The notes under the pieces are model-generated. The model searched no databases. It saw only the letters and a program-made list of their open reading frames with translations, and had not been told where the DNA came from. A stretch of DNA of 64,000 nucleotides from Neoarius graeffei (taxonomy: Eukaryota; Chordata; Actinopteri; Siluriformes; Ariidae): positions 476,378 through 540,377 of the forward strand of contig NC_083582.1 of the NCBI RefSeq assembly GCF_027579695.1. Direction: 5' to 3'. A program made the translations under genes and the position numbers. Positions 22,140-33,538 of this stretch are shown here, piece after piece (position 1 is the first letter of the stretch; each line of letters begins with the position of its first letter).

Positions 22140-23047
22140 GTAATAATACCTTCTTCTCATGCTCCAACTTTTCAATTTCTAGTTTGAGCTTCCGAATTTG
22201 CAGCCTCTTTTTTTTGCAGTCTAGCTGTAACATTTTCTTATACAGGCTGCGCACATTGTCCACTCTGGCCTACAGAACCCCCACCCCAGAATGAACATAT
22301 TAGCCTAGTATGCATAACAGTCGGCAATGATGGACCGAAGAGGAAGAAACTGTACTTTGTGACATTGTGACGTCCCTGGCAGGGAAGCCTCAGGAGGGGA
22401 CAGGGGCAGCTCCAACTCCTCCTACAAAGGAACACAAGCACACAGACTGATTGCATCATTGATACAAGTCACACTTCAAATGCAGTACTGCTGAAGAGTA
22501 ATGGGGCACCCTCCTAGAATATTGACACAGCATATAGTAGCAGTGGTAGAGTCTTTCAACCTGCATGTGGGTGTCGGATTTGGCCGTGAGGGTCTCCTCA
22601 TCTTCCTCCTGAGAGAACATACATAAATCATAGGCTGCACCTACATAATTTATGAACACGACATAATGCATGCAATGTTAGCTATTACAGGTACCTCGGC
22701 CGGAGGCTCACTGGAGCCGGGTATGGGCTGTGGTGGCTGGATGGTCTCCAGATTGCTTCATTCAACTGTACACATAAGACATGCCACTGATGAACGAGAA
22801 AACACACTTCTTACATGGAACTTGAATGCCATATTACCCCGCACGTAGAGGGTGGACATTTCCACAGCACCAGGGGTGGATTGTAGGCCTCCTTCTACCC
22901 CCTCCATGATTGGCCTACCGCTATTGTTGGCGAGTGCCAACTCCTCGGCCACGGTAAGGGCTTCTGGTGCCCTCCCTCCTCCCGTGCACCTGGCGGCCAC
23001 CTTTTTCTTGTTAGCTGTGAAAGACAAGCATCTTTTCATTATATATG

Positions 23048-23103
<56 letters not shown>

Positions 23104-23602
23104 ACCATTACGAATGATGTTTTTATACTTCATTTTCACCTGTTGCCAGGTGCGTTTGGCACTGCTGTTGCCTCTGAAATGTTCACAGGACATACACCAA
23201 CTTAGTCAAAGGGACTGAACAGTCAGTCATCCTAATTCATGTGACTCATGTGCACAGATCAGCTTAAGTAGGCTACTCCATGAATTTACCATACCAAATT
23301 TTATTCAGGATTTTTCGGACATTAAACAAGCTATATATGACTGGCGCCACGTCGAAGGACCATTTTCTGTGACTTGTGATTGATCATGAAGCTTTCTCTC
23401 ATCCTATACTTCTGTTCTGGAACATGTAGAAGGGAGAATGTACTTACGCATTTACCCGATCGGCAATTCGTTGCCAACATGCTTGCCGCTCCTTATTGGC
23501 AGCCGCTGTGTTCGATTTGGTTCTAAATGTTGTTTTGAACTCCTCGTAGCTTTCCATTATGACGGCACATTCTTCCTCCGTGAAGTACGGTGACCGTGCC
23601 AT
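22051..23602 (-). CDS. Harbinger Myb/SANT-like DNA-binding protein, multi-exon
   Basis: Starts at an ATG at 23602 with MARSPYFTEEE and a W-containing helix (ACWQRIADRVNA). Supported exons are 23448-23602, 23106-23173 (WQQVKMKYKNIIRN) and 22838-23014 (ANKKKVAARC...). Less certain downstream exons lie near 22694-22762 and 22560-22610, and a coiled-coil last exon (SLYKKMLQLDCKKKRL...) within about 22150-22266. The first three follow GT-AG boundaries. In Harbingers this trihelix/Myb-like protein binds the terminal repeats and helps bring the transposase into the nucleus. Two (CA)n runs fall in its introns or 3' end. Exact ends of the last exons are not settled. Confidence 0.7.
22107..22137. repeat. 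(CA)n microsatellite
   Basis: Uninterrupted CA dinucleotides at the 3' side of the Myb-like gene. A second, longer run lies at 23050-23102 in its intron. Confidence 0.95.
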
Positions 23603-24060
23603 TGTGAACAGTGGGGATTTGCGCTGATAACCTTCCCTTTAATGTGAACGCGCATTAACCCTGATTAGGTTAACACAGGTTCAACAAATCAACTTCATAA
23701 CTGGCGTCGTAGTACTGTTTAACCCCAAACAAGATACCCAGGTTTTGTCAACCCCGGTTTAGCGGGCGAACCCTGGGTTACTTCTGGGTAGGTTAACCTC
23801 CGTTCGTAGTATAGGGCCCTGGAGTAGCTCCAAACAGTTCTTAAAAAGGCTCTGGCTGATGGGAGAGGAGTGGTAGCAGGTGTGGGAGTGCCGCTTCAGG
23901 AAAGTGGCCTTCAGCAAGGCAGGACTGAATTCCTGTCCCAGATCCAGCCTGGAGCCGGCGTGGAAGTCCCACAAACTCAGGCATGGATGGACTGGACCAG
24001 ACTGTGACACCAATGTGTTTGAAGGCCAGTGTGAAGTTTCCACAGTCTGTGTAAATAACC

Positions 24061-24656
24061 CCCTGAAAGATTTATTATTTCAAGTTGATTACCTGTGCAA
24101 TATTTCTGAGATGATTATTTTTTGATATTTGCATAAAGGATTGCTCATTAGTTAAGATTTCTCAGAGTACAGAGGCCTTAAGCCACCCTATGGATTAATG
24201 TGAAAAGCAGGCTTTTATTTTGATAAGGGTCAACATCATTTTGTTTACTTTCCTTTTACTTGCTATGGAATACTCAGTAAGGTTATGGCACTCATCAGAG
24301 ACAGATGCATAAAGTTGAACAGTTTTACAAAGTTCTATCTAATCTAATTTACAGACCCAAGGAGGCACAAGCTCTTATGGTGGTTATTGTTCGCCAAGTT
24401 TATTGAAAGTGTACTGTGTTAAGAAGAAAATAAACCATGAACTTCACCAGCAGTCAAGATCATTGCCATCACATACTTATGGGATCCGTACAGTAAGAGC
24501 TTCACCTCTCCAGCTAACCTGCTGCATCGAACACTTCAGTGGAGGAAAGGACTATTTCTCCGGATGAAAAGGACAAGAACAGTGGTCAGTTGAAGATGGT
24601 GTGGTGGTAAAAGGAGTGACATGGATTAAAGGACAAAAGGACAAAGGATAACAAAA
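24061..24656 (+). other. Region upstream of the BEL gag, possible 5' LTR/leader
   Basis: AT-rich and non-coding, with an AATAAA at about 24429-24434 about 225 bases before the gag start. Its position suits the 5' LTR and leader of the BEL/Pao element, but the matching 3' LTR is absent from the window, so the ends cannot be fixed. Confidence 0.35.
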
Positions 24657-26030
24657 ATGGAGGGAAACGATGCTAATCTGCCCAGCAAGGATAAGGAGGA
24701 GCAGATCGCCATCCTTCAAAAGGTAATAGAAGAATGCAAGGAAATGCTTGAAAAGGAAAGAAAACAAGGTGCTGTCAGACATGATCTGAAAGAGACTTTA
24801 CAAACCAAGCAAAAACTTCTTGCTGAACTGTTAAATGATGAACAAGATGCTACAAATTTAGCTAGGTGCTCCGAGCACACGCGAATTCCCACTGAAAAAA
24901 TGCTAGCATATCGTAGAGAAGAACAGAGCAAAAGGGAAAAGAAACTTGTTAGCCTTTATGAACAATGGAAAGCTCAAGCTCATAAAACATGGCAAGAACT
25001 AAAATCTGAGCTGACAGAAAAGCACCTGGCATTCCTTGCTGACGAACTGGAAAAAAGCAAAACGGACATTATGAAAGTTTATGATGAACTGAGAGCACAA
25101 GGCACACCAGCTAAAGTGCAAAGTTGATGCTTGCACTGCTGTAACGAGTGACATTGTTAAAATTCTGTATGAAAGACTGACTGATGTAAATGATGCAGAA
25201 CATGAAGGAAGGCACTTGCATGAGCTGCTGGAGCCTGACTACTCCCGGTCCATTTATGGTTCTGCTTCAAAATTGAACTCTAGTTGTCACTCCAAGCACT
25301 CCAGTGTTGCAGCCAAGTGAGCAGAAGCGGCCACAGATGTAGCTGAAAAGGAGGTTGAGTATAAGGCGTTACTGGAGAAAAAGAAACAACAGAAGAAGAT
25401 AAGAGCCCTAGAGGAGGAACAAAGGAGGGAATGGGAAAAATACAAAGCTGAATTAAAATGTATGCAAGTTCAAAGAGACCTAAAGGCTGCTCAGGCCAGA
25501 CTTGAAGCCTACAACAGAGAAGTAAAAGAGGAGTCTGATAACCAGTCTTTTCAGTCCTTGCATGACCCTGTGCCACACAGCTACATTCCTCGTCCGGCCA
25601 CAACACCTCTTCAGACAGCCAACGCTCCATCTCCTCCCATCGACATCACTTGCCTAGCACAAGCCGTTCATGACAGCATCGCTATTAATAGGCTTCCAAT
25701 GCCGGAGCCCACTGTGTTTAATGGCAATCCAATTGACTTTGTTGAGTGGAAAGCTTCATTTATGTCACTCATAGATAGAAAGAACATCTCCACTGCTGAT
25801 AAGCTGCACTACCTCAAATGATATGTAGGTGGCTCTGCTCTCAAGTGTTTAGAAGGGACTTTCTATCACAATGACAGTGAAGCATACAGTGATGCTTGGA
25901 ACAAGCTCAATCAGAGGTATGGGTAGCCGTTTATCATCCAAAAGGCCTTCAGAGAAAAGTTATCCAACTGGCCCAAAATCCAGTCAAAGGATGCTGAAGG
26001 ACTGAGAAATTTCTCTGATTTCTTTTTTTT
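24657..26030 (+). pseudogene. BEL/Pao-type gag, broken and 3' truncated
   Basis: An ATG at 24657 opens a 156-codon, strongly coiled-coil frame rich in K, E and Q. After a frameshift near 25125, more coiled coil follows. Then 25690-26030 reads VFNGNPIDFVEWKASFMSLID, KLHYLK-stop-YVGGSALKCLEGTFY, DAWNKLNQRYG and FREKLSNWPKI. That last block is the conserved gag module of BEL/Pao elements (the DUF1759 type). In-frame TGA or TAG codons at 25318, 25819 and about 25924 and the loss of everything after about 26030 make it dead. It is cut off by an LTR fragment. Confidence 0.72.
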
Positions 26031-26162
26031 GAGTTCTCAAAACCCTCTTTTATTGTAGCTTTTCAGCTTTTACATTCACTCTCCCAGGCAAACATGTGCG
26101 CACACACACAAGTGTTCTGGTTGGGGGAGAGCTCCCTTTTCCTGCTCTCTCGCTCCTTTTAT
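26031..26162 (-). repeat. Fragment of an old Gmr1-like LTR
   Basis: gttctcaaaaccctcttttattg, aagcttttcagctttt-like and gggagagctccctttt.cctgctctctc segments line up with the middle of element A's LTR (16098-16215). It stops exactly at the TATA-box position, where the L1 tail begins. The rest of this LTR was not found on the other side of the L1. Confidence 0.6.
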
Positions 26163-26659
26163 TTTTTTATTTTATTTTTTATTTATTTTTTTTTAATTCG
26201 TAGACAATACAATTATACAAAACAATCACAATATACTCCTCCTAGAACTGCCCCGTTATTGTGGTGGAGGGGTTTGTGTGCTTGGATGATCCTAGGAGCT
26301 ATGTTGTCGGGGGCATTATGCCCCTGTAAGGGTTTCCCAAGGCAGGCAGGTCCTAGGTGACAGGCCAGACCAAGAGCAGTTCACCAAAACCCCGAATGCA
26401 GCAACAACCAATGACCGAGACGTCGCCCGGTATGGCGCAGCCGGGGCCCCACCCTGGAGCCAAGCCCGGGGTTGGGGCTCGCATGCGAGCGCTTGGTGGC
26501 CGGGCCTTTGCCCATGGGGCCCGGCCGGGCTCAGCCCGAAGAGGTGACGTGGGCCCAACCTCCTGTGGGTTCACCACCCACAGAGGTAGCAGTAAGGGGC
26601 TGGGTGGCAGTCGAAGGCAGGGGCCTCGACAACCTGATCCCCGGACACAGCAGCTAGCT

Positions 26660-27687
26660 GTTGGGACATGGAATGTCACTTCGCTGAGGGGAAAGAGCTT
26701 GAGCTTGTGCGGGAGGTTGAGAGGTACCGGCTAGAGATAGTTGGGCTCACCTCCACGCACAGCTTGGGCTCTGGAACCCAGCTCCTTGAGAGGGGCTGGA
26801 CTCTCCACTTCTCTGGAGTTGCCCATGGTGAGCAGCGGCGGGCTGGTGTGGGCTTGCTTATAGCTCCCCAGCTCAGCCGCCATGTGTTGGAGTTTACCCC
26901 AGGGAACGAGAGGGTCGCCTCTCTGTGCCTTCGGATTGGGGAGAGGGCTCTTGCTGTTGTTTGTGCCTACGGGCCGAATAGCAGTGTAGAGTATCCGGCC
27001 TTCTTGGAGTCCCTGGGAGAGGTACTGAGGGGTGCTCAGACTGGGGACTCCATTGTGCTACTGGGGGACTTCAATGCTCACGTGGGTGACGACAATGACA
27101 CCTGGAGGGGCGTGGTTAGGAGGAATGGCCTCCCCGATCTGAACCCGAGTGGTGTTTTGTTATTGGACTTCTGTGCTAGTCATGGTTTGTCCATAACAAA
27201 CACCATGTTTGAGCATAGGGGTGTCCATAAGTGCACGTGGCACCAGGACACCTTAGGTCGGAGGTCGATGATAGACTTTGTTGTCATTTCATCTGATCTA
27301 TGGCCCTATGTCTTGGACACTCGGGTGAAGAGAGGGGCTGATCTGTCAACTGATCACCACCTGGTGGTGAGTTGGATCCGCTGGCGGAGGCGGAAGCTGG
27401 ACAGACCTGGCAGGCCCAAACGTATGGTGAGGGTCTGCTGGGAACGTCTGGCCGAGCACCCTGTTGGGGAGGTCTTTAACTCCCACCTCCGGGAGAGCTT
27501 TTCCCAGCTTCCAGGGGAGATGGGGGACATTGAGTCTGAGTGGACCATGTTCTCTACCTCCATTGTGGACGCGGCTGTTTGGAGCTGTGGCCGCAAGGTC
27601 TCCGGTGCCTGTCGTGGCGGCAATCCCCGAACCCGGTGGTGGACACCAGAAGTAAGGGATGCCGTCAAGCTGAAGAAGGAGTCCTAG
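26660..27687 (+). pseudogene. RTE-type LINE endonuclease region
   Basis: The frame opens in a GC-rich leader. WNVTSLRGK is the N-terminal metal-binding Asn region of APE endonucleases, followed by [36 protein letters not shown] and the terminal STDHHLVV. All are hallmarks of a LINE endonuclease that nicks the target strand. The frame ends in TAG at 27685-27687 and the same frame continues afterwards (27688 to about 27905). The stop is therefore a nonsense mutation or a strain difference, not the natural end. Confidence 0.82.
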
Positions 27688-27904
27688 CAGGCCATGTTGA
27701 CCTCCAGGACTCCTGAGGCAGCTGACGGGTATCGGCAGGCCAGGCGTGCTGCAGCTCGGGCAGTTGCGGAGGCAAAAACTCAGAACTGGGAGGAGTTCGG
27801 GGAGGCCATGGAGAAGGACTATCGGTCAGCCTCGAAGAAATTCTGGCAAACTGTCCGGTGCATCAGGAGGGGGAAGCAGTACTCTGCCAACACTGTTTAC
27901 AGTG

Positions 27905-29539
27905 CGGGGGGGGGAGCTGTTGACCTCGACTGGAGACATTGTCGGGCGGTGGAAGGAATACTTTGAGGATCTCCTCAATCCCACCATCATGTCTTCCATT
28001 GAGGAGACTGAGGTTGATGACTCAGAGGTGGACTTGTCCATTACCCAAGCCGAAGCCACTGAGGTTGTTTGCAAGCTCCTCGGTGGCAAGGCACTGGGGG
28101 TGGATGAGATCCACCCTGAGTATCTCAAGTCTCTGGATGTTGTGGGGCTGTCTTGGTTGACACGCCTCTGCAACATCGCGTGGCATTTGGGGACAGTGCC
28201 TATGGAGTGGCAGACTGGGGTGGTGGTCCCTCTTTTTAAGAAAGGGGACCAGAGAGTGTGCTCCAATTATAGGGGAATCACACTTCTCAGCCTCCCAGGG
28301 AAGGTTTACTCCAGGGTACTGGAGAGGAGAATTCGACCGATAGTCGAACCTCGGATCCAGGAGGAACAATGCAGTTTTCGTCCTAGTCGCGGAACACTGG
28401 ACCAGCTCTATACCCTTCATAGGGTGCTCGAGGGTTCATGGGAGTTTGCCCAACCAGTCCACATGTGCTTTGTGGATCTGGAGAAGGCATTCGACCGTGT
28501 CCCCCATGGTATTCTGTGGGGGGTGCTTCGGGAGTATGGGGTTCAGGGCCCTTTGCTAAGGGCTGTCCGGTCCCTGTATGAACGGAGCAAGAGTCTGGTT
28601 CACATTGCCGGCAGTAAGTCAGACCTGTTCCCGGTGCATGTTGGACTCCGGCAGGGCTGCCCTTTGTCACCGGTTCTGTTCATAATTTTTATGGACAGAA
28701 TTTCTAGGCGCAGCCAGGGGCCGGAAGGAATCCTGTTTGGGAACCACAGGATTTCATATCTGCTTTTTGTGGATGATGTTGTCCTGTTGGCTTCTTCAAA
28801 CCAGGACCTCCAGCATGCACTGGGGCGGTTTGCAGTCGAGTGTGAAGCGGCTGGGATGAGAATCAGCACCTCCAAGTCCGAGGCCATGGTTCTCGACCGG
28901 AAAAGGGTGGCTTGCCCTCTTCAGGTTGGTGGAGAAGTCCTGCCTCAAGTGGAGGAGTTTAAGTATCTCGGAATCTTGTTCACGAGTGAGGGAAGGATGG
29001 AGCGTGAGATCGACAGACGGATTGGTGCAACCTCCGCAGTGTTGCGATCGCTTTACCGGTCCTTCGTGGTGAAGAAGGAGCTGAGCCAAAAGGCGAAGCT
29101 CTCAATTTACTGGTCGATCTACATTCCGACTCTTACCTATGGCCATGAGCTTTGGGTAATGACCGAAAGAACAAGATCATGGATACAAGCGGCCGAAATG
29201 AGTTTTCTTCGCAGGGTGGCTGAGCGCTCCCTTAGAGATAGGGTGAGAAGCACAGTCACTCGGGAGGAGCTCGGAGTAGAGCCGCTGCTCCTCCACATCG
29301 AGAGGAATCAGCTGAGGTGGCTCGGGCATCTTTTTCGGATGCCTCCTGGATGCCTCCCTGGGGAGGTGTTCCAGGCATGTCCCCCCGGGAGGAGGCCCCG
29401 GGGAAGACCCAGGACACACTGGAGGGACTATGTCTCTCAGCTGGCCTGGGAACGCCTCAGTGTTCTTCCCGAGGAGCTGGCCGAGGTGTCTGGGGAAAGG
29501 GAAGTTTGGGCTTCCATGCTTAGACTGCTGCCTCCGTGA
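27905..29539 (+). CDS. RTE-type LINE reverse transcriptase and C-terminal domain
   Basis: A frameshift in a run of G at about 27906-27914 moves the protein into this frame. RT landmarks are SNYRGITLLS, CSFRPSRGTLDQLYTL, the metal-binding CFVDLEKAFDRVPH, GLRQGCPLSPVLFIIFMD and FVDDVVLLASS. The C-terminal region includes YKYLGI-like EFKYLGILFTSEG and RWLGHLFRMPPG. The remaining 530 or so codons are open to a natural stop at 29537-29539, close to the 3' tail. It would copy the LINE RNA at the nicked target. Without the endonuclease in frame this copy cannot mobilise itself. Confidence 0.82.
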   Translation, partial: RGGELLTSTGDIVGRWKEYFEDLLNPTIMSSIEETEVDDSEVDLSITQAEATEVVCKLLGGKALGVDEIHPEYLKSLDVVGLSWLTRLCNIAWHLGTVPMEWQTGVVVPLFKKGDQRVCSNYRGITLLSLPGKVYSRVLERRIRPIVEPRIQEEQCSFRPSRGTLDQLYTLHRVLEGSWEFAQPVHMCFVDLEKAFDRVPHGILWGVLREYGVQGPLLRAVRSLYERSKSLVHIAGSKSDLFPVHVGLRQGCPLSPVLFIIFMDRISRRSQGPEGILFGNHRISYLLFVDDVVLLASSNQDLQHALGRFAVECEAAGMRISTSKSEAMVLDRKRVACPLQVGGEVLPQVEEFKYLGILFTSEGRMEREIDRRIGATSAVLRSLYRSFVVKKELSQKAKLSIYWSIYIPTLTYGHELWVMTERTRSWIQAAEMSFLRRVAERSLRDRVRSTVTREELGVEPLLLHIERNQLRWLGHLFRMPPGCLPGEVFQACPPGRRPRGRPRTHWRDYVSQLAWERLSVLPEELAEVSGEREVWASMLRLLPP

Positions 29540-30946
29540 CCCGGTCCCGGATAAAGCGGAAGAAGACGAGACGAGACGAGACGAGACAAATCACAATACA
29601 ACTACACAAAAAAACAGAATTCAAACACAACACCGAATTTAAAATTGAGTGAAAAACCAAAATTAACAGTGAGGAATAACGTGTATATGGAGATGTCCGT
29701 GTGTGTGAGTATATATAAGGAGTAGTACTGACTTACTGTTGGACTGGGGAGATGGAGGCTAGATCGCAGAGAAGGATGGTTTCAAAGGAAATGAGTATTA
29801 TTATCTTTATGTAGGATAATAATAAGAGAAATAAGAATAGGGATAAGAATAGGAATAATTTGATTAACTGACTGATTATACAGATTGCCTGGGCACCCAA
29901 GTATGACCATGGTGTCATCCCGCTCCCGCACAAGATATACCACAATGAGATGGCAGAGGGAAGGCCCTGCGTGCTAACCAGCCCAGGGCCCAGGGCCCCC
30001 AGCACCCCACCCCCCCACAACCCACCACACCTCGAATCCAGAATTCCATCATGCAACATGCCATATTTGTCCTATGTAAGAATGTAAATGGCTATATTGT
30101 GGGCTTTCTCTAATGTATTGCATTAAAAGAAGTGTGCGTGCAGGGTGAGTCTCTGCCCAGATTTCCCCCTGCATGCTGCAACAACCCTGTGTACTCATAG
30201 ATATATGCCTCCTCTAAATTGTGTTAGCATTAAAAGAAGCGAGGCGTGCAGTGAAACACCTGCAGAGGCATCTGCATGCATGCCTCGCTTGCCCTAGTCT
30301 ATTTGTTGTTCTTGTTATTGGTAGATGCATGATGTATGCAATCTAATGTGTAGTGCATTTAAAAGAGAATAAGGCGTGTTGCATATTGCCGGGAAGAGGT
30401 ATATATGTGTGCGCAAAGGGCGAGTGCGCGGCGGGGCCCAGAAGCCATGAATACCCCACAGCACCGACCAACACCGGTCCCACATGGCAACCCGACAGGA
30501 CCAGGCCACCCGAGCCACCCATGGGGCCCAGGCAGAACAGGGATGAGTGAAGTAGAGAGAGGCAGAGAGAAAGAGAAGGGAGGAAAGGAGAGGGAAATAA
30601 ATAAATAAATTTAAACAAAAAAAGGGAGAGGGAGATTATATATATATATATATATATATAAAGTAATAATAATAGTAAAAATCATTGTTCCAGCTACCAT
30701 CCACCACCCTATTATATATAGCTATTTACAGTGCCTTGAAAAAGTATTCATACCCCTTGAACTTTTTCCACATTTTTCCACCTTACAACCACGAACTTAA
30801 AAGTTTTTTATTGAGATTTTATGTGCTAGACCACACAGAGTAGCACATAATTGTGAAGTGAAACGAAAATGATAAATGGTCTTCAAGATTTTAAACAAAT
30901 AAAAATCTGAAAAAATGTGGTGTGCATTAATATTCAGCCCCCCGTG

Positions 30947-31233
30947 TCAATACTTTGTAGAGCCACCTTTTGCTGCAATTACAGCTGCAAGTCTTTTGTG
31001 GTATGTCTCTACCAGCTTTGCACATCTAGACACTGACATTTTTGCCCATTCTTCTTTGCAAAATAGCTCAAGCTCAGCCAGATTCGATGGAGAGTGTCTG
31101 TGAACAGCAATTTTCAAGTCTTGCCACAGATGCTCAATGGGATTTAGGTCTGGACTTTGACTGGGCCATTCTAACACATGAATATTCTTTGACCTAAACC
31201 ATTCCATTGTAGCTCTGGCTGTATGTTTAGGGT
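30947..31233 (-). pseudogene. T2 transposase, C-terminal part
   Basis: Contains [22 protein letters not shown], the region bearing the last acidic residue of the DDE triad of Tc1 transposases, and the C-terminus [14 protein letters not shown]. It joins to 45832-46322 once chromovirus F and one copy of the cattg duplication are disregarded. Confidence 0.85.
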
Positions 31234-31238
31234 CATTG

Positions 31239-31836
31239 TGTTAGAGTTTTGCTGGGATTCTAACCTGATTCGCTGGTGTGATAATCCAGCAAACCCCCAC
31301 TAGGCCACCAGGGGGATGACTCAAATGCAGAGGCGTGAGGCGGAAGTAGAAAAAGTATCAAAAGGTTTATTTACAATATATACAGTCCAAAAGAAATAAT
31401 CCAAAATGCTCAGAAGATGAAGGGAAAAATAAGAAATATCCAAAGTACAAAAGTCAAAACAAAAGCCAAAAAAACAGAAAAGAAAAGAAAAGAAAAGGCA
31501 AAAATACCAACACTCAGAAGATCCAAAAAACAGTAAATACTAGGTCCAAAAAGTCCAAAAAGAAAAGCAAAGTGCAAAACCAAAAAGACAAAGGCAAGGA
31601 ACACGGTACAGAGGAAACTGGAGCTAAACATAACAGCACAAAGACTCCGTGACAAGAGGACTGAACTCAGGGGTATAAATACACAAACTAATTAAGGACA
31701 GGGTGGGGCAGGAAACAGGCAATAAGACAAAAACAAAACACAGAACACAGTGGTGACCTCTAGAGGCCAAAACAAACATGACCAGAAAAGGAAATAACAG
31801 CGACCTCTAGAGGCCAAAACAGTCCCAGTCCTAACA
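31239..31836 (-). repeat. Element F LTR, minus copy 1
   Basis: Read on minus it starts TGTTAGGACTGGGACTG and ends in CTAACA. A GGCCTCTAGAGGTC motif occurs twice near its start. It has about 23 bases near its outer end that copy 2 lacks. Confidence 0.8.
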
Positions 31837-31877
31837 GGACCCCCCCTCTAGGAGCGTCTCCTGACGTTCCCAGGACA

Positions 31878-32313
31878 ATTAGGACTGCGCCTCTTGAAGT
31901 CCCACTGTCTGTGTCTGCCCTCGATGGCCAAGCGTTAGGTGATGGAAGAGTCACCCAAGTTACTTCTCCAGTCTTCCTCCAGTCTCAAGGTCACAAGGAA
32001 GAAATATCCCTGCACCTGATTCCTTCACCTGAGTTCCCAGTTATTCTAGGTCTTCTTTGGCTTACCCGCCACAACCCTCGCATAGACTGGGTAACAAGCC
32101 AGGTTGTGGAATGGGGCCCTGCATGCCATGCATCTTGTCTGCTCTCTAGCTCTCCTGTGTCTCCTGCCAAGCTTCCTGATCTCACCGAGTTATCTCAAGT
32201 TCCCACAGAGTACTGGGATCTCAAGGAAGTTTTCAGTAAGAGCAGGCCCGCTGTTCTCCCTCCGCACCGTGCCTACGACTGTGCCATCGACTTGCTCCCT
32301 GGGACTACCCCTC
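31878..32313 (+). pseudogene. Element F protease-end and start of RT region
   Basis: Reads GLRLLKSP...[13 protein letters not shown] then [26 protein letters not shown]. These are the C-terminal protease and linker segments of chromovirus-type Ty3 elements, followed by [14 protein letters not shown] before the RT. It is cut by the 5' LTR of E at 32314 and resumes at 42202. Confidence 0.8.
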
Positions 32314-33517
32314 TGTTGGGTCAAAAATTATTATATGTAGATTATGATCAGAATATGAATCAGAATCAGTAGGTTAAATCAGGATATATGTAGGTGTATA
32401 TGTAAGTTTAGTGAAATAGTGATTCTTAGCTTATTCTGTGTTAAGATTTAGTTTGAAATGACCTTAGGTCCGGCTGGACATTGTTTGGGAACATTTTGTT
32501 TATGAATGTGTATTTTTGAACAGAGACGTGTCTGAAGGTCTGTTTTAGTGTCAGATCGACTCATACCACACTCAGAAATAGTAGAATTAAAGTTCATGAT
32601 TATGCTTATTCATTCAGTTGAATCTTAGGTCATGGCTTCATAAAGGCTATGAAATACACTGAAATATATTGAAATATACTATGGTAATGATTAATATTAG
32701 TTTTATAGATCCCGTAATTAATGAATACATTCCGTGATTAATGTTAGTTTCATAGTTCTAGATTAGTTTCATAATGACATTATAATTATAATTAAGATCT
32801 CATGATTCTAAGGATTTTTAGTTTAAGAGCATTAACCTAATTTAGTTATAAGTTTAATCCTGTTAGTGGTTTAATTGTTCTCTCTCTTTCAGACATATTC
32901 TCATTGTACTTGTGGTTAAGTTGTTCTTTTTTTTATGTTTATTCTCTTATAACATTCATTATTAAGAGCTGATTGTTATTTGTTAATTACTTATGTTGAT
33001 GGAATCAAGATAATCAAGATTATTACTGACTGACCACACATTCATGTGTTAAGAATTATTCATGTTAATCATTAAGAATTAGTACGATCCTTTCTGTGCA
33101 AACTAGTGTTTTTTGACCTTCTTCGTAGGCAAACATTAAACATTATCTGTGTTTATACATTCCAAACTATTCCACGAAGAATCAGACATAACATCTATCT
33201 GTACCTTATTGTCAGCAAAAATATGTTATTATATTATTATGATTGATTCAAGATCATTACACACTTCTACATAGACACACACACATAGACACACACACAC
33301 ACACGAAGACAAAACATAAACACAGCAACACTATAAGACATTCCCACAAATGTTTTCATTCAGACGAAGCGAGCGAATAAACTGGCATGTGAACAACCCA
33401 CACGTGTTCTCCTGTCTGTTTCTGAGCGATTCGTCTCCTTGTCTCCTTGTCTCCTTCGGGCCCGAAGGGAAGGCATTCACGAAGGAATCCAGGGTCTCTT
33501 TCTGGGTGAACCCAACA
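32314..33517 (+). repeat. Element E 5' LTR
   Basis: Long, AT-rich LTR with a (CA)n run near 33280-33303 and a ctccttgt repeat near 33437-33455, one unit longer than in the 3' LTR. The 7-bp terminal inverted repeat is TGTTGGG/CCCAACA. Confidence 0.93.
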
Positions 33518-33520
33518 ATT

Positions 33521-33538
33521 TGGTGTCAGAAGTGGGAT
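33521..33538 (+). promoter_or_regulatory. Primer binding site matching tRNA-Leu 3' end
   Basis: TGGTGTCAGAAGTGGGAT begins three bases after the 5' LTR. It is the exact complement of the 18 3'-terminal bases of a vertebrate tRNA-Leu of the CAG type (ending ATCCCACTTCTGACACCA), as I know that tRNA. Reverse transcription would start here. The leader then runs to the gag ATG at 33890. Confidence 0.8.

Larger units (their letters stand above)
20231..23818. mobile_element. Complete two-gene Harbinger (PIF) transposon
   Basis: Terminal repeats are GACCCTGTACTACGAA and, inverted on the right, GGCCCTATACTACGAA (14 of 16 match). The 3-bp duplication CTG lies at 20228-20230 and 23819-23821. It carries a transposase gene on plus (20486-22001) and a Myb/SANT-like gene on minus (from 23602), arranged convergently. 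That is the standard autonomous layout of vertebrate Harbingers. No frame break was found in the transposase. Confidence 0.88.
19812..24010 (-). repeat. Solo LTR (~608 bp) split by the Harbinger element
   Basis: The two halves are 19812-20230 and 23822-24010. Outer ends are TGTCAG... and ...GACTGTGACA on the plus strand, with a caatg duplication at 19807-19811 and 24011-24015. It interrupts the Tc1 remnant, whose protein resumes at 24011. It has no internal coding region, so it looks like a solo LTR of a Ty3-type element. Family not established. Confidence 0.6.
18950..24060 (+). mobile_element. Tc1-like transposon remnant, split by a SINE and a solo LTR
   Basis: The pieces 18970-19325, 19731-19811 and 24011-24050 read across their insertions as one Tc1 transposase with stops: KSYTSKRDDHSLERIVK, KEWTEAGVSASRAIMHR, WAKERKNWTVAQWSKVLFSDESKF, FGNQGPRVWRK. 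Transposase of this family cuts and pastes the element at TA sites. Several stops and missing termini make it dead. The transposase catalytic FSDESKF region sits at the SINE insertion. Confidence 0.8.
26234..29588 (+). mobile_element. RTE-type LINE, nearly full length
   Basis: It is flanked by AATCACAATA at 26224-26233 and 29589-29598, a 10-bp target duplication. It ends in a (GACGA)n tail at about 29562-29587. It begins with a GC-rich 5' region (26234-26650) without a recognised domain, then endonuclease and reverse transcriptase. One stop and one frameshift separate the domains, so this copy is defective. The clade was assigned from the endonuclease and C-terminal pattern, not by search. 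Confidence 0.8.

Noticed and set aside
22758..23205. Frames made of (VC)n or (HT)n repeats
   Set aside because: Translation of a CA microsatellite within an intron of the Harbinger Myb-like gene.
24657..25127. A host coiled-coil protein
   Set aside because: The downstream block reads as BEL/Pao gag and the frame is broken, so a retroelement is the better explanation.
26353..26734. Separate GC-rich protein genes near the RTE LINE start
   Set aside because: Overlapping frames on both strands without domains; better explained as the LINE 5' region.
31410..31655. Phe/Leu-rich frame in the F LTR (also 45501-45692)
   Set aside because: The sequence is an LTR present three times; the frame is a by-product of its A-rich strand.
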